Assembly (NCBI GenBank): GCA_044227095.1
Contig: JBGAFV010000001.1
Location: 1,550,001 to 1,614,000, forward strand
DNA from: JACMLD01 sp044227095
GTDB lineage: Bacteria; Bacteroidota; Bacteroidia; Chitinophagales; Chitinophagaceae
Length of the DNA: 64,000 bases
Direction of reading: 5' to 3'
Both the position numbers and the translations under genes were made by a program. Numbering within the stretch: the stretch's first letter is position 1; each line of letters begins with the position of its first letter. Positions 49,988-59,340 of this stretch are shown piece by piece. The notes under the pieces were generated by a model. It saw nothing but the letters and a program-made list of their open reading frames with translations. It was not told where the DNA came from and searched no databases.

Positions 49988-52900
49988 ATGACTAAACCCA
50001 ACCTGGTGAAAAAACTCTTCTGCCTGTTTTTTTTATTTGGTTTTTATACACTGCATGCGCAAAACGGCGACAGGGTTGCGTACTATTTTAAAGGGAAAAA
50101 ACTTTCTTTTTCTATCAATCGTTCCAGGATAGTATTTCATATTAAGGCTGGTGAATCGCTTGAAAAACATCGAGGACAACTTGCTGCTTTGCTAAGTATT
50201 CAGGGTGCCGATATTTCTGGTACAACAGGCCTTAAACTGGTTTCTGCCAAATTGCCTTCGGCTTTTAATGGTACTAAATTAAAAGGATTGGCAGTTTTGC
50301 TTTCTAAAGAAAAATATATTGAGTATGCTCGTCCGTGTTTTGTAAGTGATTATGGAAAAGATATGGGCTATGGAGATGAACTGGTAGTGCGTTTAAAAAG
50401 CTCAACCACACTAACTGCATTTAACCAGTTGCTTGCACAAACAAATTGCACTATTGTAAAAAAATACTCTTTTGCCAATGATACGTACATAGTAAGTGCC
50501 GGTGAAGCCAATGGGTTTGATGCGCTTACGGTGGCCAATCGTTTTTTTGAAACCGGTTTATTTATTTATGCTGAACCCGATCTTACATTGTTTGATGGAT
50601 TGCTTACAGATCCTAATGATCCGCTTTTTAATTATCAATGGGCACATACCAATACTGGTTCTGCCATTCAGTATAATGGTGTGCCCGGAACAGATATGAA
50701 AGTGCAGCTGGCATGGAACATTAGTACCGGTACTGGTATTAAAGTAGCAGTGATAGATGAAGGCGTTGATACCGGCCATGCAGATTTAAAAGCAAATCTT
50801 TTACAGGGTTACGATTGTCTTTCGGGTACATCAAATCCCGGCGATGGAAGGCCACTTGGGCCGGCCCGTGCACATGGTACCAATTGTACTGGTATTATTG
50901 CCGCAGTTGCGAACAATAATATTGGTATTGCAGGCGTGGCGCCGGATAGTAAAATCATTCCTGTAAACCTTGCTGCAGCCAACGGTGCTTTTGCATCTAA
51001 TGCAGGTATTGCAGCGGGTTTTGATTATGCGTGGATGAATGGCGCAGATGTTATCAGTAATTCGTGGGGCGGCGGAAGCCCGAGTAATATTCTGGAAGAT
51101 GCCATTAACCGTGCTGTTACACTTGGCCGTGGTGGAAAGGGATCTGTAGTGTTGTTTGCAAGCGGAAATAATAATGCAGCGTTAAGCTATCCTGCAATAC
51201 TTGAAAACGTAATTAGTGTTGGGGGTGTAAATATGTGTGGTCAGCGCAAATCTCCGGCGTCTGCTTCCTGCGACGGTGAAGGATGGGGCGCCAGTTATGG
51301 CACCGGGCTGGATGTTGTAGCGCCATGCGTTAAAATAGCCAGTACAGATCTTAGCGGCTCTGCCGGTTACAATACAGCAGCCGGCGCAGCGGGTGATTAC
51401 TATTTAAAGTTTAACGGTACTTCTTCTGCAACGCCCAATACAGCGGGTGTAGTAGCATTAATATTATCTGCAAACAATAACCTAACGGTGAGCCAGGTAC
51501 GAAATATACTTGAAGGTACTTGCGATAAACTTCCATTGTATAGCTATAGCATGGTTGCTGGTCAACCCAATGGAACGTGGAATAATGAAACCGGTTACGG
51601 ACTAGTAGATGCTTACAATGCAGTACAAGTTGCTGTGTCGGGTATCTTCTGTAATGTAGAAATAAAAGCAAATGGTGCTACGCGGTTTTGCCCCGGCGGA
51701 AGTGTAGGCATAGACGTTATAAACCCTGTTACCGGTACAAGCTATCAATGGAGAAAAGATGGTGTTAATATTGCCACCGGCACATCTGTTATTGCAAATG
51801 CCGCAGGAAGTTATGATGTATTGGCAACTGCTACAAACGGATGTATTGCTACTGCTGCACCTGTAGTGGTTACTGTGCTTACAAATACGCCTGCACTCAG
51901 TGTAAATGCAGGTGTCGACACCTTAATTTGTGCAGGTCAATCTGTAAAACTTGGTGGTAACCCTGTAGCTTCTAACGGTGCCCCATGGTTGCCTGATGAA
52001 AGAGCATATGGTATGGATTGGCAAGGCAATAGCTTTGTGAAATTCAGTTTAAGTAGTCCGCAAAAACTTGATACCATAGCACAGAATGTAGTTAGCAATG
52101 CAGATTATAATGCAGGTTATTTTTTTACTGGTGGAGATTTTACGCCTTATGGTTATTATGCCATTACAGCCGGCACTAATAAACTGTTTAAAATAGATAC
52201 TGCTAGTGGTGCGCAACAATTAATTGGCATTGCACCCGCAGCAACGGGTTATACCTGGTGCGGACTTGCATGGGATCCTTCAACCAAAAATTTATATGGA
52301 CTTTCATCTAAAGCTTCTGGCAGCAGTCTTTGCATTATCGATCCGTTTACCGCAGCAGTAACACCTGTAGGAACAATGCCGGTTGGATTAACAGAATGGC
52401 TAGCAGTAAGTAATAACGGCAATATGTATGCGATTTCTGACAATAACTATATATACAGTATCAATAAACTCACCGGTGCAGCTTCAGCTTTGCCCAATCC
52501 TGTTGGTGCAGATGTTATTTATGAACAGGATGCAGATTTTGATCCGGTTACAGACAAATTATTTCTTACCGCACTTATACAATCACAGAATTATGTTGGC
52601 GATTTACGCACAGTAAATACAACCACAGGTATTTCTTCAGTAGTGGGCACATTAGGCGGTCTCTCGGAAATAGATGCAACAGGCATTGCAGGCCCGGGCT
52701 ATCAATACAACTGGTCGCCAGTTACTGGTTTAAATGATGCAACAGTTGCCGTGCCAGTAGCAACACCTTTAACTACTACTACCTATACCCTTAACGTAAC
52801 AGATATGTGCGGAAATACCGCCAATGCGCAAGTAATTGTAAGCGTAAGTACACCGCCTGCTGTTTCTATAACAGCGCCGGCAGATAGTATCTGCGTTGGA

Positions 52901-55072
52901 GAAACTGTAAGGTTAAGTGCAACAAACAATAACGCTTATAGTTATCAGTGGTACCGTAGCGGAAATGCAATTGCAGGTGCTACTGATAGTTTTTATATAG
53001 CCAATACCGGCGGTACGTATACAGCAAAAGCAAAAATGGGCCCTTGCGATAGTACTTCGCTTCCCTTTATTGTAAAAACATGCGAGGTGAGAATGAACAG
53101 CAATGCGCCGGCGGCTGTTTGCAATAGTTATTTTTATGATAGTGGCGGTATAGATTCAGCTTATGCAAACAACGAATCTTATACACGCACTATAACAGCT
53201 TCAACAGCAGGCAGTGTGCCACGTTTAACGCTCAATACCTTTAGCACGCAATCAGCAAATGATGTACTCACAATTTATGATGGGCCAGATGTTACATATC
53301 CTGTACTGGCTGCATTGAGCGGAAAACCTGCACTGCCACTGGTTTATACTGCTTCTAATGGAGCACTTACTATTACGTTTAACAGCAATGGTTCTGTTAC
53401 AGATTCAGGTTATGCTGGTATAATTGATTGTTACCAACCCAATATTTACCGCAGCAAAGCTTCCGGCAATGCAGATAATATAAATACATGGGAAGTGAAA
53501 TTACCTGGCGGAAGTTATATTAATGCTGTAACCATTCCTCATGTGTATGACGACAGTATAATTATACAACCAGGCCACACCGTTAGTATTAATGTTGCTA
53601 TGCAGTTGGATCAGTTGTGGGTGCAAAACGGTGCTGTGTTAAACATAGTTGCCCCATTAACGCTTAACAATGGAAGTGGAAACGATTTGCTGGTTGATGG
53701 TTCGCTGGTTGTTGGCAATGCTGGCAGCATTAGCGGCAATGGAATTGTAAGTCTTAATGGAACGCTTGATAACAGTGCTTCCACCAGCAGCAATATTTTA
53801 GCAAGAACAGAAATAACGGGCAGTATATCAGAAACAATAACTGCTGGCGGCGCATTTGGTACTTTATATATTGTAAACCCAGCGGTAATAATTAATCTCG
53901 CTAATGATATTGCTATTGATACATTAATTATGAATGATATTGCAGGTGTTGTAACAATAACTGCAAACAATCCTAATACACTGCTTAGCATCAATAAAAG
54001 AATAGATCTGCAAAACGGAAGATTGATAATGGGCAATAACGCAGCACTGAATATTGTAACTGGCGCAACAATTGGAGGCGGCAATGCCAATAGTTTTGTA
54101 GAAGGCCCTGTGCGCAACAATACCAATTCATCCGGGGCCAGTTCACTCTTTTTTCCTGTTGGAAAAAATGTGTACAGGCCGGTTACGCTTAATGTAACGC
54201 ATAGCAGCAGCGGTTTATCAACTTATCAAACAGAAGTGTTTAACACACCTGCAAATAGCAGAACATTGGCCCCAACTATCAATGCTGTTAGCGGTGTTCG
54301 TCATTTTAAAATTTCAAGTATAAGCGCACAGCCATTAACTGCTGCAAGTGCAACACTTACATATGGGTCTGATGATGGTGTATCTGATCCTTCATCATTG
54401 CGCATAGCAAAAGATGATGGCGCTACTAATTGGATTGATTTGGGTGGAACCGGGACCGCACCAGGATCTGGAACAATAACTTCTTCGGTTAATTTTACAA
54501 GCTTTAGTGATTTTGTGTTAGCAAATGCATTGGGCGGAACTAATGTGTTACCAGTGAAGTGGCTCGATGTTTCAGCAAAACTTACAGGCAAAACAGTTGT
54601 GATAAACTGGAAAACAGCCAACGAAGTAAATGTGAGCGGCTATACCATAGAACGCTCTGCCGATGGCATTTCATTTACAAATGTGATTTCTGTAAACGCC
54701 AGCACTGCTTCTACTGCAGAAAAGCAATATGAGGCTACAGACAGGTTGCCGCTTAATGGTACTAATTATTATCGCATCAGGCAAACAGATAATGATGGAA
54801 AATACAGTTACAGTAAAATTGTTTTGGTAAATGTAACCGATGCATCGGGCTTTGTAGTATGGCCAAATCCTGCTGTTGAAACGGTAACCATACAAAACAA
54901 CCAGGTTATTCACCGGCTGCAATGTTATAACAGTAATGGACAACTGATATTTGAAACCAAACCTGCTTCAGTTCAGTATACAATGCAGGTGCAGCAATGG
55001 CCGTCTGGTATTTATCATGTAAAGATTACAAGCGCAGGCAAGGTAATTGAAACAAGGTTTGTGAAGCAATAG
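49988..55072 (+). CDS. T9SS-exported subtilisin-family serine peptidase with CUB and FN3-like domains
   Basis: 1694 residues. Sec signal ends at ...TLHAQ (25). A pro-region (about 26-205) precedes the S8 peptidase: Asp257 (VAVIDEGVDTGHADL), His296 (AHGTNCTGI), Asn near 394 (ASGNNN), Ser479 (FNGTSSATPNTAGVVALI). Then Ig-like repeats (QWRKDGVNIATGTSV; SYQWYRSGNAIAGATDSFYI), with a DUF-like segment of about 250 residues between (about 640-900, with repeated FDP or FDPVTDKLF and WDPSTKNLYGL, propeller-like). A CUB domain (about 1035-1140, DVLTIYDGPDV), an FN3-like segment and a T9SS sorting end (VWPNPAVET, PSGIYHVKI) follow. Secreted protease. Confidence 0.92.
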   Translation: MTKPNLVKKLFCLFFLFGFYTLHAQNGDRVAYYFKGKKLSFSINRSRIVFHIKAGESLEKHRGQLAALLSIQGADISGTTGLKLVSAKLPSAFNGTKLKGLAVLLSKEKYIEYARPCFVSDYGKDMGYGDELVVRLKSSTTLTAFNQLLAQTNCTIVKKYSFANDTYIVSAGEANGFDALTVANRFFETGLFIYAEPDLTLFDGLLTDPNDPLFNYQWAHTNTGSAIQYNGVPGTDMKVQLAWNISTGTGIKVAVIDEGVDTGHADLKANLLQGYDCLSGTSNPGDGRPLGPARAHGTNCTGIIAAVANNNIGIAGVAPDSKIIPVNLAAANGAFASNAGIAAGFDYAWMNGADVISNSWGGGSPSNILEDAINRAVTLGRGGKGSVVLFASGNNNAALSYPAILENVISVGGVNMCGQRKSPASASCDGEGWGASYGTGLDVVAPCVKIASTDLSGSAGYNTAAGAAGDYYLKFNGTSSATPNTAGVVALILSANNNLTVSQVRNILEGTCDKLPLYSYSMVAGQPNGTWNNETGYGLVDAYNAVQVAVSGIFCNVEIKANGATRFCPGGSVGIDVINPVTGTSYQWRKDGVNIATGTSVIANAAGSYDVLATATNGCIATAAPVVVTVLTNTPALSVNAGVDTLICAGQSVKLGGNPVASNGAPWLPDERAYGMDWQGNSFVKFSLSSPQKLDTIAQNVVSNADYNAGYFFTGGDFTPYGYYAITAGTNKLFKIDTASGAQQLIGIAPAATGYTWCGLAWDPSTKNLYGLSSKASGSSLCIIDPFTAAVTPVGTMPVGLTEWLAVSNNGNMYAISDNNYIYSINKLTGAASALPNPVGADVIYEQDADFDPVTDKLFLTALIQSQNYVGDLRTVNTTTGISSVVGTLGGLSEIDATGIAGPGYQYNWSPVTGLNDATVAVPVATPLTTTTYTLNVTDMCGNTANAQVIVSVSTPPAVSITAPADSICVGETVRLSATNNNAYSYQWYRSGNAIAGATDSFYIANTGGTYTAKAKMGPCDSTSLPFIVKTCEVRMNSNAPAAVCNSYFYDSGGIDSAYANNESYTRTITASTAGSVPRLTLNTFSTQSANDVLTIYDGPDVTYPVLAALSGKPALPLVYTASNGALTITFNSNGSVTDSGYAGIIDCYQPNIYRSKASGNADNINTWEVKLPGGSYINAVTIPHVYDDSIIIQPGHTVSINVAMQLDQLWVQNGAVLNIVAPLTLNNGSGNDLLVDGSLVVGNAGSISGNGIVSLNGTLDNSASTSSNILARTEITGSISETITAGGAFGTLYIVNPAVIINLANDIAIDTLIMNDIAGVVTITANNPNTLLSINKRIDLQNGRLIMGNNAALNIVTGATIGGGNANSFVEGPVRNNTNSSGASSLFFPVGKNVYRPVTLNVTHSSSGLSTYQTEVFNTPANSRTLAPTINAVSGVRHFKISSISAQPLTAASATLTYGSDDGVSDPSSLRIAKDDGATNWIDLGGTGTAPGSGTITSSVNFTSFSDFVLANALGGTNVLPVKWLDVSAKLTGKTVVINWKTANEVNVSGYTIERSADGISFTNVISVNASTASTAEKQYEATDRLPLNGTNYYRIRQTDNDGKYSYSKIVLVNVTDASGFVVWPNPAVETVTIQNNQVIHRLQCYNSNGQLIFETKPASVQYTMQVQQWPSGIYHVKITSAGKVIETRFVKQ

Positions 55073-55075
55073 GAT

Positions 55076-55460
55076 GTTTTTACCACAGAGACACGGGGGA
55101 AGTTCAGAGTTCATAGTTTTTTGACTATCCTAAAAATCTCATACATCCCAATAATCCCAGTTCAGACAATAAAGCGACAACACGGAGTGTTTCTTCGAAA
55201 CGGCAAAGCTTGCAGCTAATAGCTAACAGCTTGTAGCTTTTCTTTGCGCTGCTCCTTTGCGCCGTTTGTGTGAAATTAATAGCCGCAGATGCGCAGATTA
55301 AATCCTATCAAGATAAAGCCAATTACAAATCTCAAGAACAAACTTGCAGCTAGTAGCTAATAGCTCGTAGCTTTTCTTTACACGGAGTGTTTCTTCGAAA
55401 CTGCGAAACTTGCAGCTAATAGCTAACAGCTTGTAGCTTGTAACTTTTCTCAGCGTGAAA
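55076..55460. repeat. Intergenic island with two copies of the hairpin element
   Basis: The whole 389-bp gap is repeat DNA. Two copies of CACGGAGTGTTTCTTCGAAA begin at 55181 and 55381, exactly 200 bp apart, with hairpin cores GTTTCTTCGAAAC at 55189-55201 and 55389-55401. Each is followed by GCAGCTAATAGCTAACAGCT. An AACTTGCAGCTAGTAGCTAA copy lies between them. ACCACAGAGACACGGGGGAA at 55081 and AGTTCAGAGTTCATAG words complete it. No gene. Confidence 0.88.
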
Positions 55461-55461
55461 C

Positions 55462-56013
55462 TTAATCTTCTTTGCTTCCTTTATCGCCTATAAACCAATG
55501 TTCTTTGTTTTTAAACAACACATTGAAAGTGGTAAGCGATCCGTAAATGCGGGTGATGTATTGCTGCAGGTTTACTTTTTCTTCGTCTGATAATGTTTTA
55601 TGCGCATTAATCTGTTGTTCCATTACACGCAGCCTGTCACGCAGCATAACAATTTTATGAAAGAATACATCAATGGGCACTTCTTTTGGTTTCTGTGTTT
55701 TATCTGCGGGTTGCAATAACATCATTCCGTTTTGCCAGCGATCGCCCAATTGTACAATTTCTGATACTTCTCCCCATTGCCGTAAAATTTTCAATAAGGA
55801 TTTTTCTACGGCCGAAGTTGTTTCTACTTCCGCAGTTACATTTTCCGGAATAATCTCATCAAGCTTATTATCAGTTTTATCAATTTCTTTTATACCCTGG
55901 TTAATAAACGAAATTATGTAAGTAGCATACTTAACGCCTACTATTACACCGGGCCCAAATTGTGTATGCTGTAAACGTGTGCCAATGCCAAGATTTAATT
56001 GCTGTTCTTCCAT
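55462..56013 (-). CDS. Conserved-looking protein with N-terminal tudor-like motif, unknown
   Basis: 183 residues, soluble and acidic. The N-terminal GIGTRLQHTQFGPGVIVGV has the pattern G-x-x-x-x-H-x-x-F-G-x-G found in the tudor-like C-terminal segment of UvrD/PcrA helicases, where it binds RNA polymerase. The remaining about 150 residues are helical (DRLRVMEQQINAHKTLSDEE). I cannot name a function. Isolated between repeat islands. Confidence 0.65.
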   Translation of the reverse strand: MEEQQLNLGIGTRLQHTQFGPGVIVGVKYATYIISFINQGIKEIDKTDNKLDEIIPENVTAEVETTSAVEKSLLKILRQWGEVSEIVQLGDRWQNGMMLLQPADKTQKPKEVPIDVFFHKIVMLRDRLRVMEQQINAHKTLSDEEKVNLQQYITRIYGSLTTFNVLFKNKEHWFIGDKGSKED

Positions 56014-56020
56014 ACTGCTT

Positions 56021-56114
56021 AATAGTTGATTGGTTGATTAGTTGATCATATGATTAGGTGAATAGTTCAGTGATGTGTTTTACCAATTAACGGATCCACT
56101 GGTAAACTAATCAA
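56021..56114. repeat. GTTGATTAGTTGAT word island with inverted arm
   Basis: AATAGTTGATTGGTTGATTA is followed by GTTGATCATATGATTAGGTG. The later ACTAATCAATTAATTAATT is largely the inverted word. TACCAATTAACGGATCC and GGTAAACTAA flank it. This fills the gap between the tudor-like and beta-lactamase-like genes. Confidence 0.75.
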
Positions 56115-57392
56115 TTAATTAATTGCCTGGTATACCAATGCTTTTATTTTATTGTGTATATCGCCGTGGGGGTTTGGATAAATGTTTAAAAATATCTGGC
56201 AAACAATTTTTTCTTTGGGATCCATCCAGTAATTAGAACTAAACATGCCGCCCCAGCTAAATGTACCTGCAGATGTTGGTGTAAAAGCGCTGCTGGCTTC
56301 TGTAACCAGTTCAAAACCTAAACCAAATTTATCTCCATGTGTTAAGCTGAGATCACCAATCTGGTTACTGGTCATCATACGCACTGCTGTGCGGCTTAAT
56401 ATTTTTTTACCGTTAAGACTTCCACCGTTCAATAGCATGCGCATAAAAATCGCATAATCGTAAGCGGTAGAAGACAAGCCGCCGCCACCAGAAAAATAAG
56501 TACCATCTGTATTGGGATAATCGGCATTAAAATTTCCGTTGATGCTGATATGGTCAGACATTTTAACGGCATGGTCTGTTGAATCTATTGTATATAATGT
56601 AGCAAGGCGATTGTGTTTCTCCTTTGGCAAATAAAAATAAGTATCCTTCATGCCAAGCGGTTCAAAAATGCGTGTGCTGAAAAATTTATCCAGCGGCATG
56701 CCAGATACTACTTCTACGAGATAGCCCAGCAAATCTGTATTAAGGCCGTAAGTAAATTTTTCTCCGGGCTGATGAAACAATGGCAGGCCGCCAAGTATTT
56801 TCATTTTATCTGCCAGTAAAATTCTTCCCACACCGATTCCGCCCACCACACCGGCTTTTGCATAAATGGCATTCATTTGTTTGCTGCCAATTTGCGCATA
56901 ACCAATACCGGAAGTATGTGTAAGCAAATCGCGGATGGTAATTTCCCTTTTTGCCGGAACAGTAGTATAGCTGCTGTCTGCCTCATTGAATTTATCTATT
57001 ACATTTTGCTTTTTAAATTCAGGTATGTATTTGCCTACAGCATCATCCAACAAAATTTTCCCCTCTTCATACAACATCATTACTGCCACGCTGGTAATAG
57101 CTTTTGTTTGTGATGCAATGCGGAAGATTTCATCCTTTTTCATTGGTGTTTTTGATGCTGCATTATCATAGCCCAGCGCTTTGTAGTATGCAAGCTTATC
57201 ATTGCGGTAAATGATAACTACTGCACCATTTAGCCATTGTTTGTTTACATAGTCATTTACAGTATTGTCTATACGGGCCAATCTTTCTTCAGACATGCCT
57301 GCGGCAGCAGCGTTGGCAACAAGTGCAGTCTGTGCCGATATAGAAGCAGCAAATACAAGAATAGGCAATGCAACAAGCAAAATTTTTTTCAT
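56115..57392 (-). CDS. Class C beta-lactamase-like serine hydrolase
   Basis: 425 residues with Sec signal (cleavage after ...ASISAQ). Nucleophile motif RIASQTKAIT (S-Q-T-K) matches Ser-x-x-Lys; the Tyr in FTYGLNTDLLGYLVEVV lies where the Y-x-N motif falls. The KTG motif is not obvious, so true beta-lactam hydrolysis is unlikely and an esterase or D-amino-peptidase-like role is more probable. FSWGGMFSSNYWMDPKEKIV near the C-terminus is typical of this group. Periplasmic. Monocistronic. Confidence 0.88.
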   Translation of the reverse strand: MKKILLVALPILVFAASISAQTALVANAAAAGMSEERLARIDNTVNDYVNKQWLNGAVVIIYRNDKLAYYKALGYDNAASKTPMKKDEIFRIASQTKAITSVAVMMLYEEGKILLDDAVGKYIPEFKKQNVIDKFNEADSSYTTVPAKREITIRDLLTHTSGIGYAQIGSKQMNAIYAKAGVVGGIGVGRILLADKMKILGGLPLFHQPGEKFTYGLNTDLLGYLVEVVSGMPLDKFFSTRIFEPLGMKDTYFYLPKEKHNRLATLYTIDSTDHAVKMSDHISINGNFNADYPNTDGTYFSGGGGLSSTAYDYAIFMRMLLNGGSLNGKKILSRTAVRMMTSNQIGDLSLTHGDKFGLGFELVTEASSAFTPTSAGTFSWGGMFSSNYWMDPKEKIVCQIFLNIYPNPHGDIHNKIKALVYQAIN

Positions 57393-57432
57393 GGCAATTG
57401 TAATAATTGGGTTTGATAAAAGGGGAGGGAAG

Positions 57433-57576
57433 TTAGGAAAAAAGCTGCGAGTGTGAGCTGCAAGCTTTTAGTTGCGATTATATAGGAAGCTAAAAAGGTA
57501 AAGGAGTTTTAGTTGGCTTACAAAAAAGTACTACCCTCTTTTTTCTGCGTACTCTGTGCGACTATAAACTCCGTGG
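57433..57576. repeat. Mixed word island
   Basis: AAAGCTGCGAGTGTGAGCTG, CAAGCTTTTAGTTGCGA and a CTCTGTG-type stretch (TCTGCGTACTCTGTGCGACT at 57544-57563) fill the gap. Same families as elsewhere in the window. Confidence 0.7.
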
Positions 57577-58317
57577 CTAAAAACCTTTTCTTTTCTCATA
57601 CTCCTGCCAGGCAAGTTTTATGTATTCTGCAAATTCATAGTCGGTAGAAAGACTTGTAAACTCAAGCGATGGCCGGTACTTTTTCATAAAGTCTTCCTGC
57701 TCTGCACCGGTGAGCTGGGTAATTTTTTTTACCAGCGCTTTTGTAAAACGGTGATCAATAAATTTATCCTGCTCTTCCTGTATTAGCCTGTCGCGGAAAT
57801 GTGCCATGCGCCGGTTCCTGCGAAAATTAAACATGTTGATGAACGCATCCAGGTCAAGCCCAACGCCAAATGAGCCAGAGCTCGGATTAGAAAGTGATAT
57901 GCCCGGTTTTTTAAACTCAAAAGCCTTGGCATAATCCAAACGATTTTGAATAGAATCCCTTTTATAATCCCTGGGCATTACTTTTACTTCTTTCAGTTCA
58001 GTTACCGGTACATGCAATGCAATATCAAACCCGTTAAAAACATTGATGGAAGACACTGCAAATTTTGGAGTAGGTTTATTGAGGTAAGAAAACCAGATAG
58101 AATCTTTTTCATTTACCAGTATAATATAAGACCCACTGGAATCTGTTGTGGTGCCTGCACCGGATGTACTTAATACGCTAACGCCGTTTAGTGGTTGTGT
58201 ACGGCTGATATCAAAAACTTTCCCTTTAATAATAACTTCCTGTGCATTAATGCTGCAGCAAAGCAGTAATAAAGCAAGCAGGCAAGTAAAAAACGGGTAT
58301 GTTTTTATAACCTTCAA
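57577..58317 (-). CDS. Exported CarboxypepD_reg-like domain protein
   Basis: 246 residues with a Sec signal (MKVIKTYPFFTCLLALLLLCCSINA). Then one carboxypeptidase-regulatory-like beta-sandwich (VIIKGKVFDISRTQPLNGVS, then GTTTDSSGSYIILV). The C-terminal about 120 residues are helical and basic (RRNRRMAHFRDRLIQEEQDK). This is the plug-domain type seen in Bacteroidota outer-membrane systems but without a TonB barrel. Function unknown. Confidence 0.8.
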   Translation of the reverse strand: MKVIKTYPFFTCLLALLLLCCSINAQEVIIKGKVFDISRTQPLNGVSVLSTSGAGTTTDSSGSYIILVNEKDSIWFSYLNKPTPKFAVSSINVFNGFDIALHVPVTELKEVKVMPRDYKRDSIQNRLDYAKAFEFKKPGISLSNPSSGSFGVGLDLDAFINMFNFRRNRRMAHFRDRLIQEEQDKFIDHRFTKALVKKITQLTGAEQEDFMKKYRPSLEFTSLSTDYEFAEYIKLAWQEYEKRKGF

Positions 58318-58380
58318 CTAAGTTTTTTTGGGTGTGATATTAAACTAACTTCTTTTAACAATAAAGATTGAAAATCCCTT

Positions 58381-58959
58381 TTAACTATGATTTTGCAGTT
58401 TTACTGTTTTTTCAATAACAGCCGGGTAATTGGCATGCTCCAATGCATGTACTTTGCCAGCAAGTGTTAACGGTGTATCTTCTTTATCAATACTACAAAC
58501 AGCCTGAAAGATAATATTGCCATGGTCGTACCACTCATCTACATAATGAATGGTAATGCCGCTTTCTTTTTCACCGGCATTGATCACCGCCTCGTGCACA
58601 AACTTTCCATACATGCCTTTGCCGCCAAATTTTGGCAATAGTGCCGGGTGTATATTGATGATTTTATTGGTAAAAGCTTTTATAAGGTTAGACGGCACTT
58701 TCCAGAGAAAACCTGCCAGCACAATAAAATCAATGCCAAGGGCTTTTAACTCATCAGCATAAGCATTGCCTTGCAAAAATTTTTCTTTTTCCAGCATCAA
58801 AACAGGAATGTTTTCTTTTTCGGCAATGCTGATAACGCCGGCGCCAGGTTTATTGCAAACAATAAGGCTGATAGAAACCTCCGGGTGCGATTTAAAATGT
58901 TGAATGATTTGAAGGGCGTTTGAACCAGCACCGGATGCAAAAACTGCAATTTGAATCAT
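58381..58959 (-). CDS. purN: Phosphoribosylglycinamide formyltransferase PurN
   Basis: 192 residues. Purine step 3: transfers formyl from 10-formyl-THF to GAR. N-terminal ASGAGSNALQIIQHF matches the GAR phosphate loop; the catalytic triad is Asn in NIHPALLPKF, His in the same stretch, and Asp in YVDEWYDHGNIIFQ. Slightly shorter than E. coli PurN but all motifs are present. Stands alone, away from other pur genes. Confidence 0.95.
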   Translation of the reverse strand: MIQIAVFASGAGSNALQIIQHFKSHPEVSISLIVCNKPGAGVISIAEKENIPVLMLEKEKFLQGNAYADELKALGIDFIVLAGFLWKVPSNLIKAFTNKIINIHPALLPKFGGKGMYGKFVHEAVINAGEKESGITIHYVDEWYDHGNIIFQAVCSIDKEDTPLTLAGKVHALEHANYPAVIEKTVKLQNHS

Positions 58960-58974
58960 GTTTCAAAACTAGGG

Positions 58975-59135
58975 GAATTTAGTTGATTGGTTATTTAGTT
59001 GATCGGTTGATTACTTAGTTCAAAAAGTTCGTGGTTCGGAAGTTTATAGTTCTTTTATGCAGAAATATTTGCAAATATTATCAGTCTTTTACGGCAAGGA
59101 AACTATGAACTATCGAACTGTGAACTGATAAACGA
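58975..59135. repeat. Word island with GTTGATT and TGAACTA types
   Basis: TTGATTGGTTATTTAGTTGA, TTGATTACTTAGTTC, then GTTCGGAAGTTTATAGTTC and, farther right, ACTATGAACTATCGAACTGT, an inverted version of the GTTC word. The arms could form an imperfect long hairpin. It fills the first 160 bp of the gap before the ACIII operon. Confidence 0.75.
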
Positions 59136-59259
59136 AGCAGTTACTAACACCTGTTAAGGTCTTATAAAACGATTGACAAATTTATGACACTGATCAAATG
59201 ATGATCATTAAAATCGGCTGAAACACACGCCAGTAGCGGGAAAAAAAAATTTTCCGATG

Positions 59260-59292
59260 TTGACATTTTGTTAAAATCCTGACTTATTTTTG
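59260..59292 (+). promoter_or_regulatory. Promoter of the ACIII operon
   Basis: TTG at 59260-59262 and TATTTTTG (TAnnTTTG match) at 59285-59292, spacer 22 bp, within the 17-23 range reported for Bacteroidota. The start codon at 59341 leaves a leader of about 40 bp. An alternative TTTG at about 59267 gives a 14-bp spacer, which is short. Confidence 0.65.
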
Positions 59293-59340
59293 CACCCGGT
59301 AAGACAAGTTTTTCCACACAATTCCTGATATCTAGAGCTT

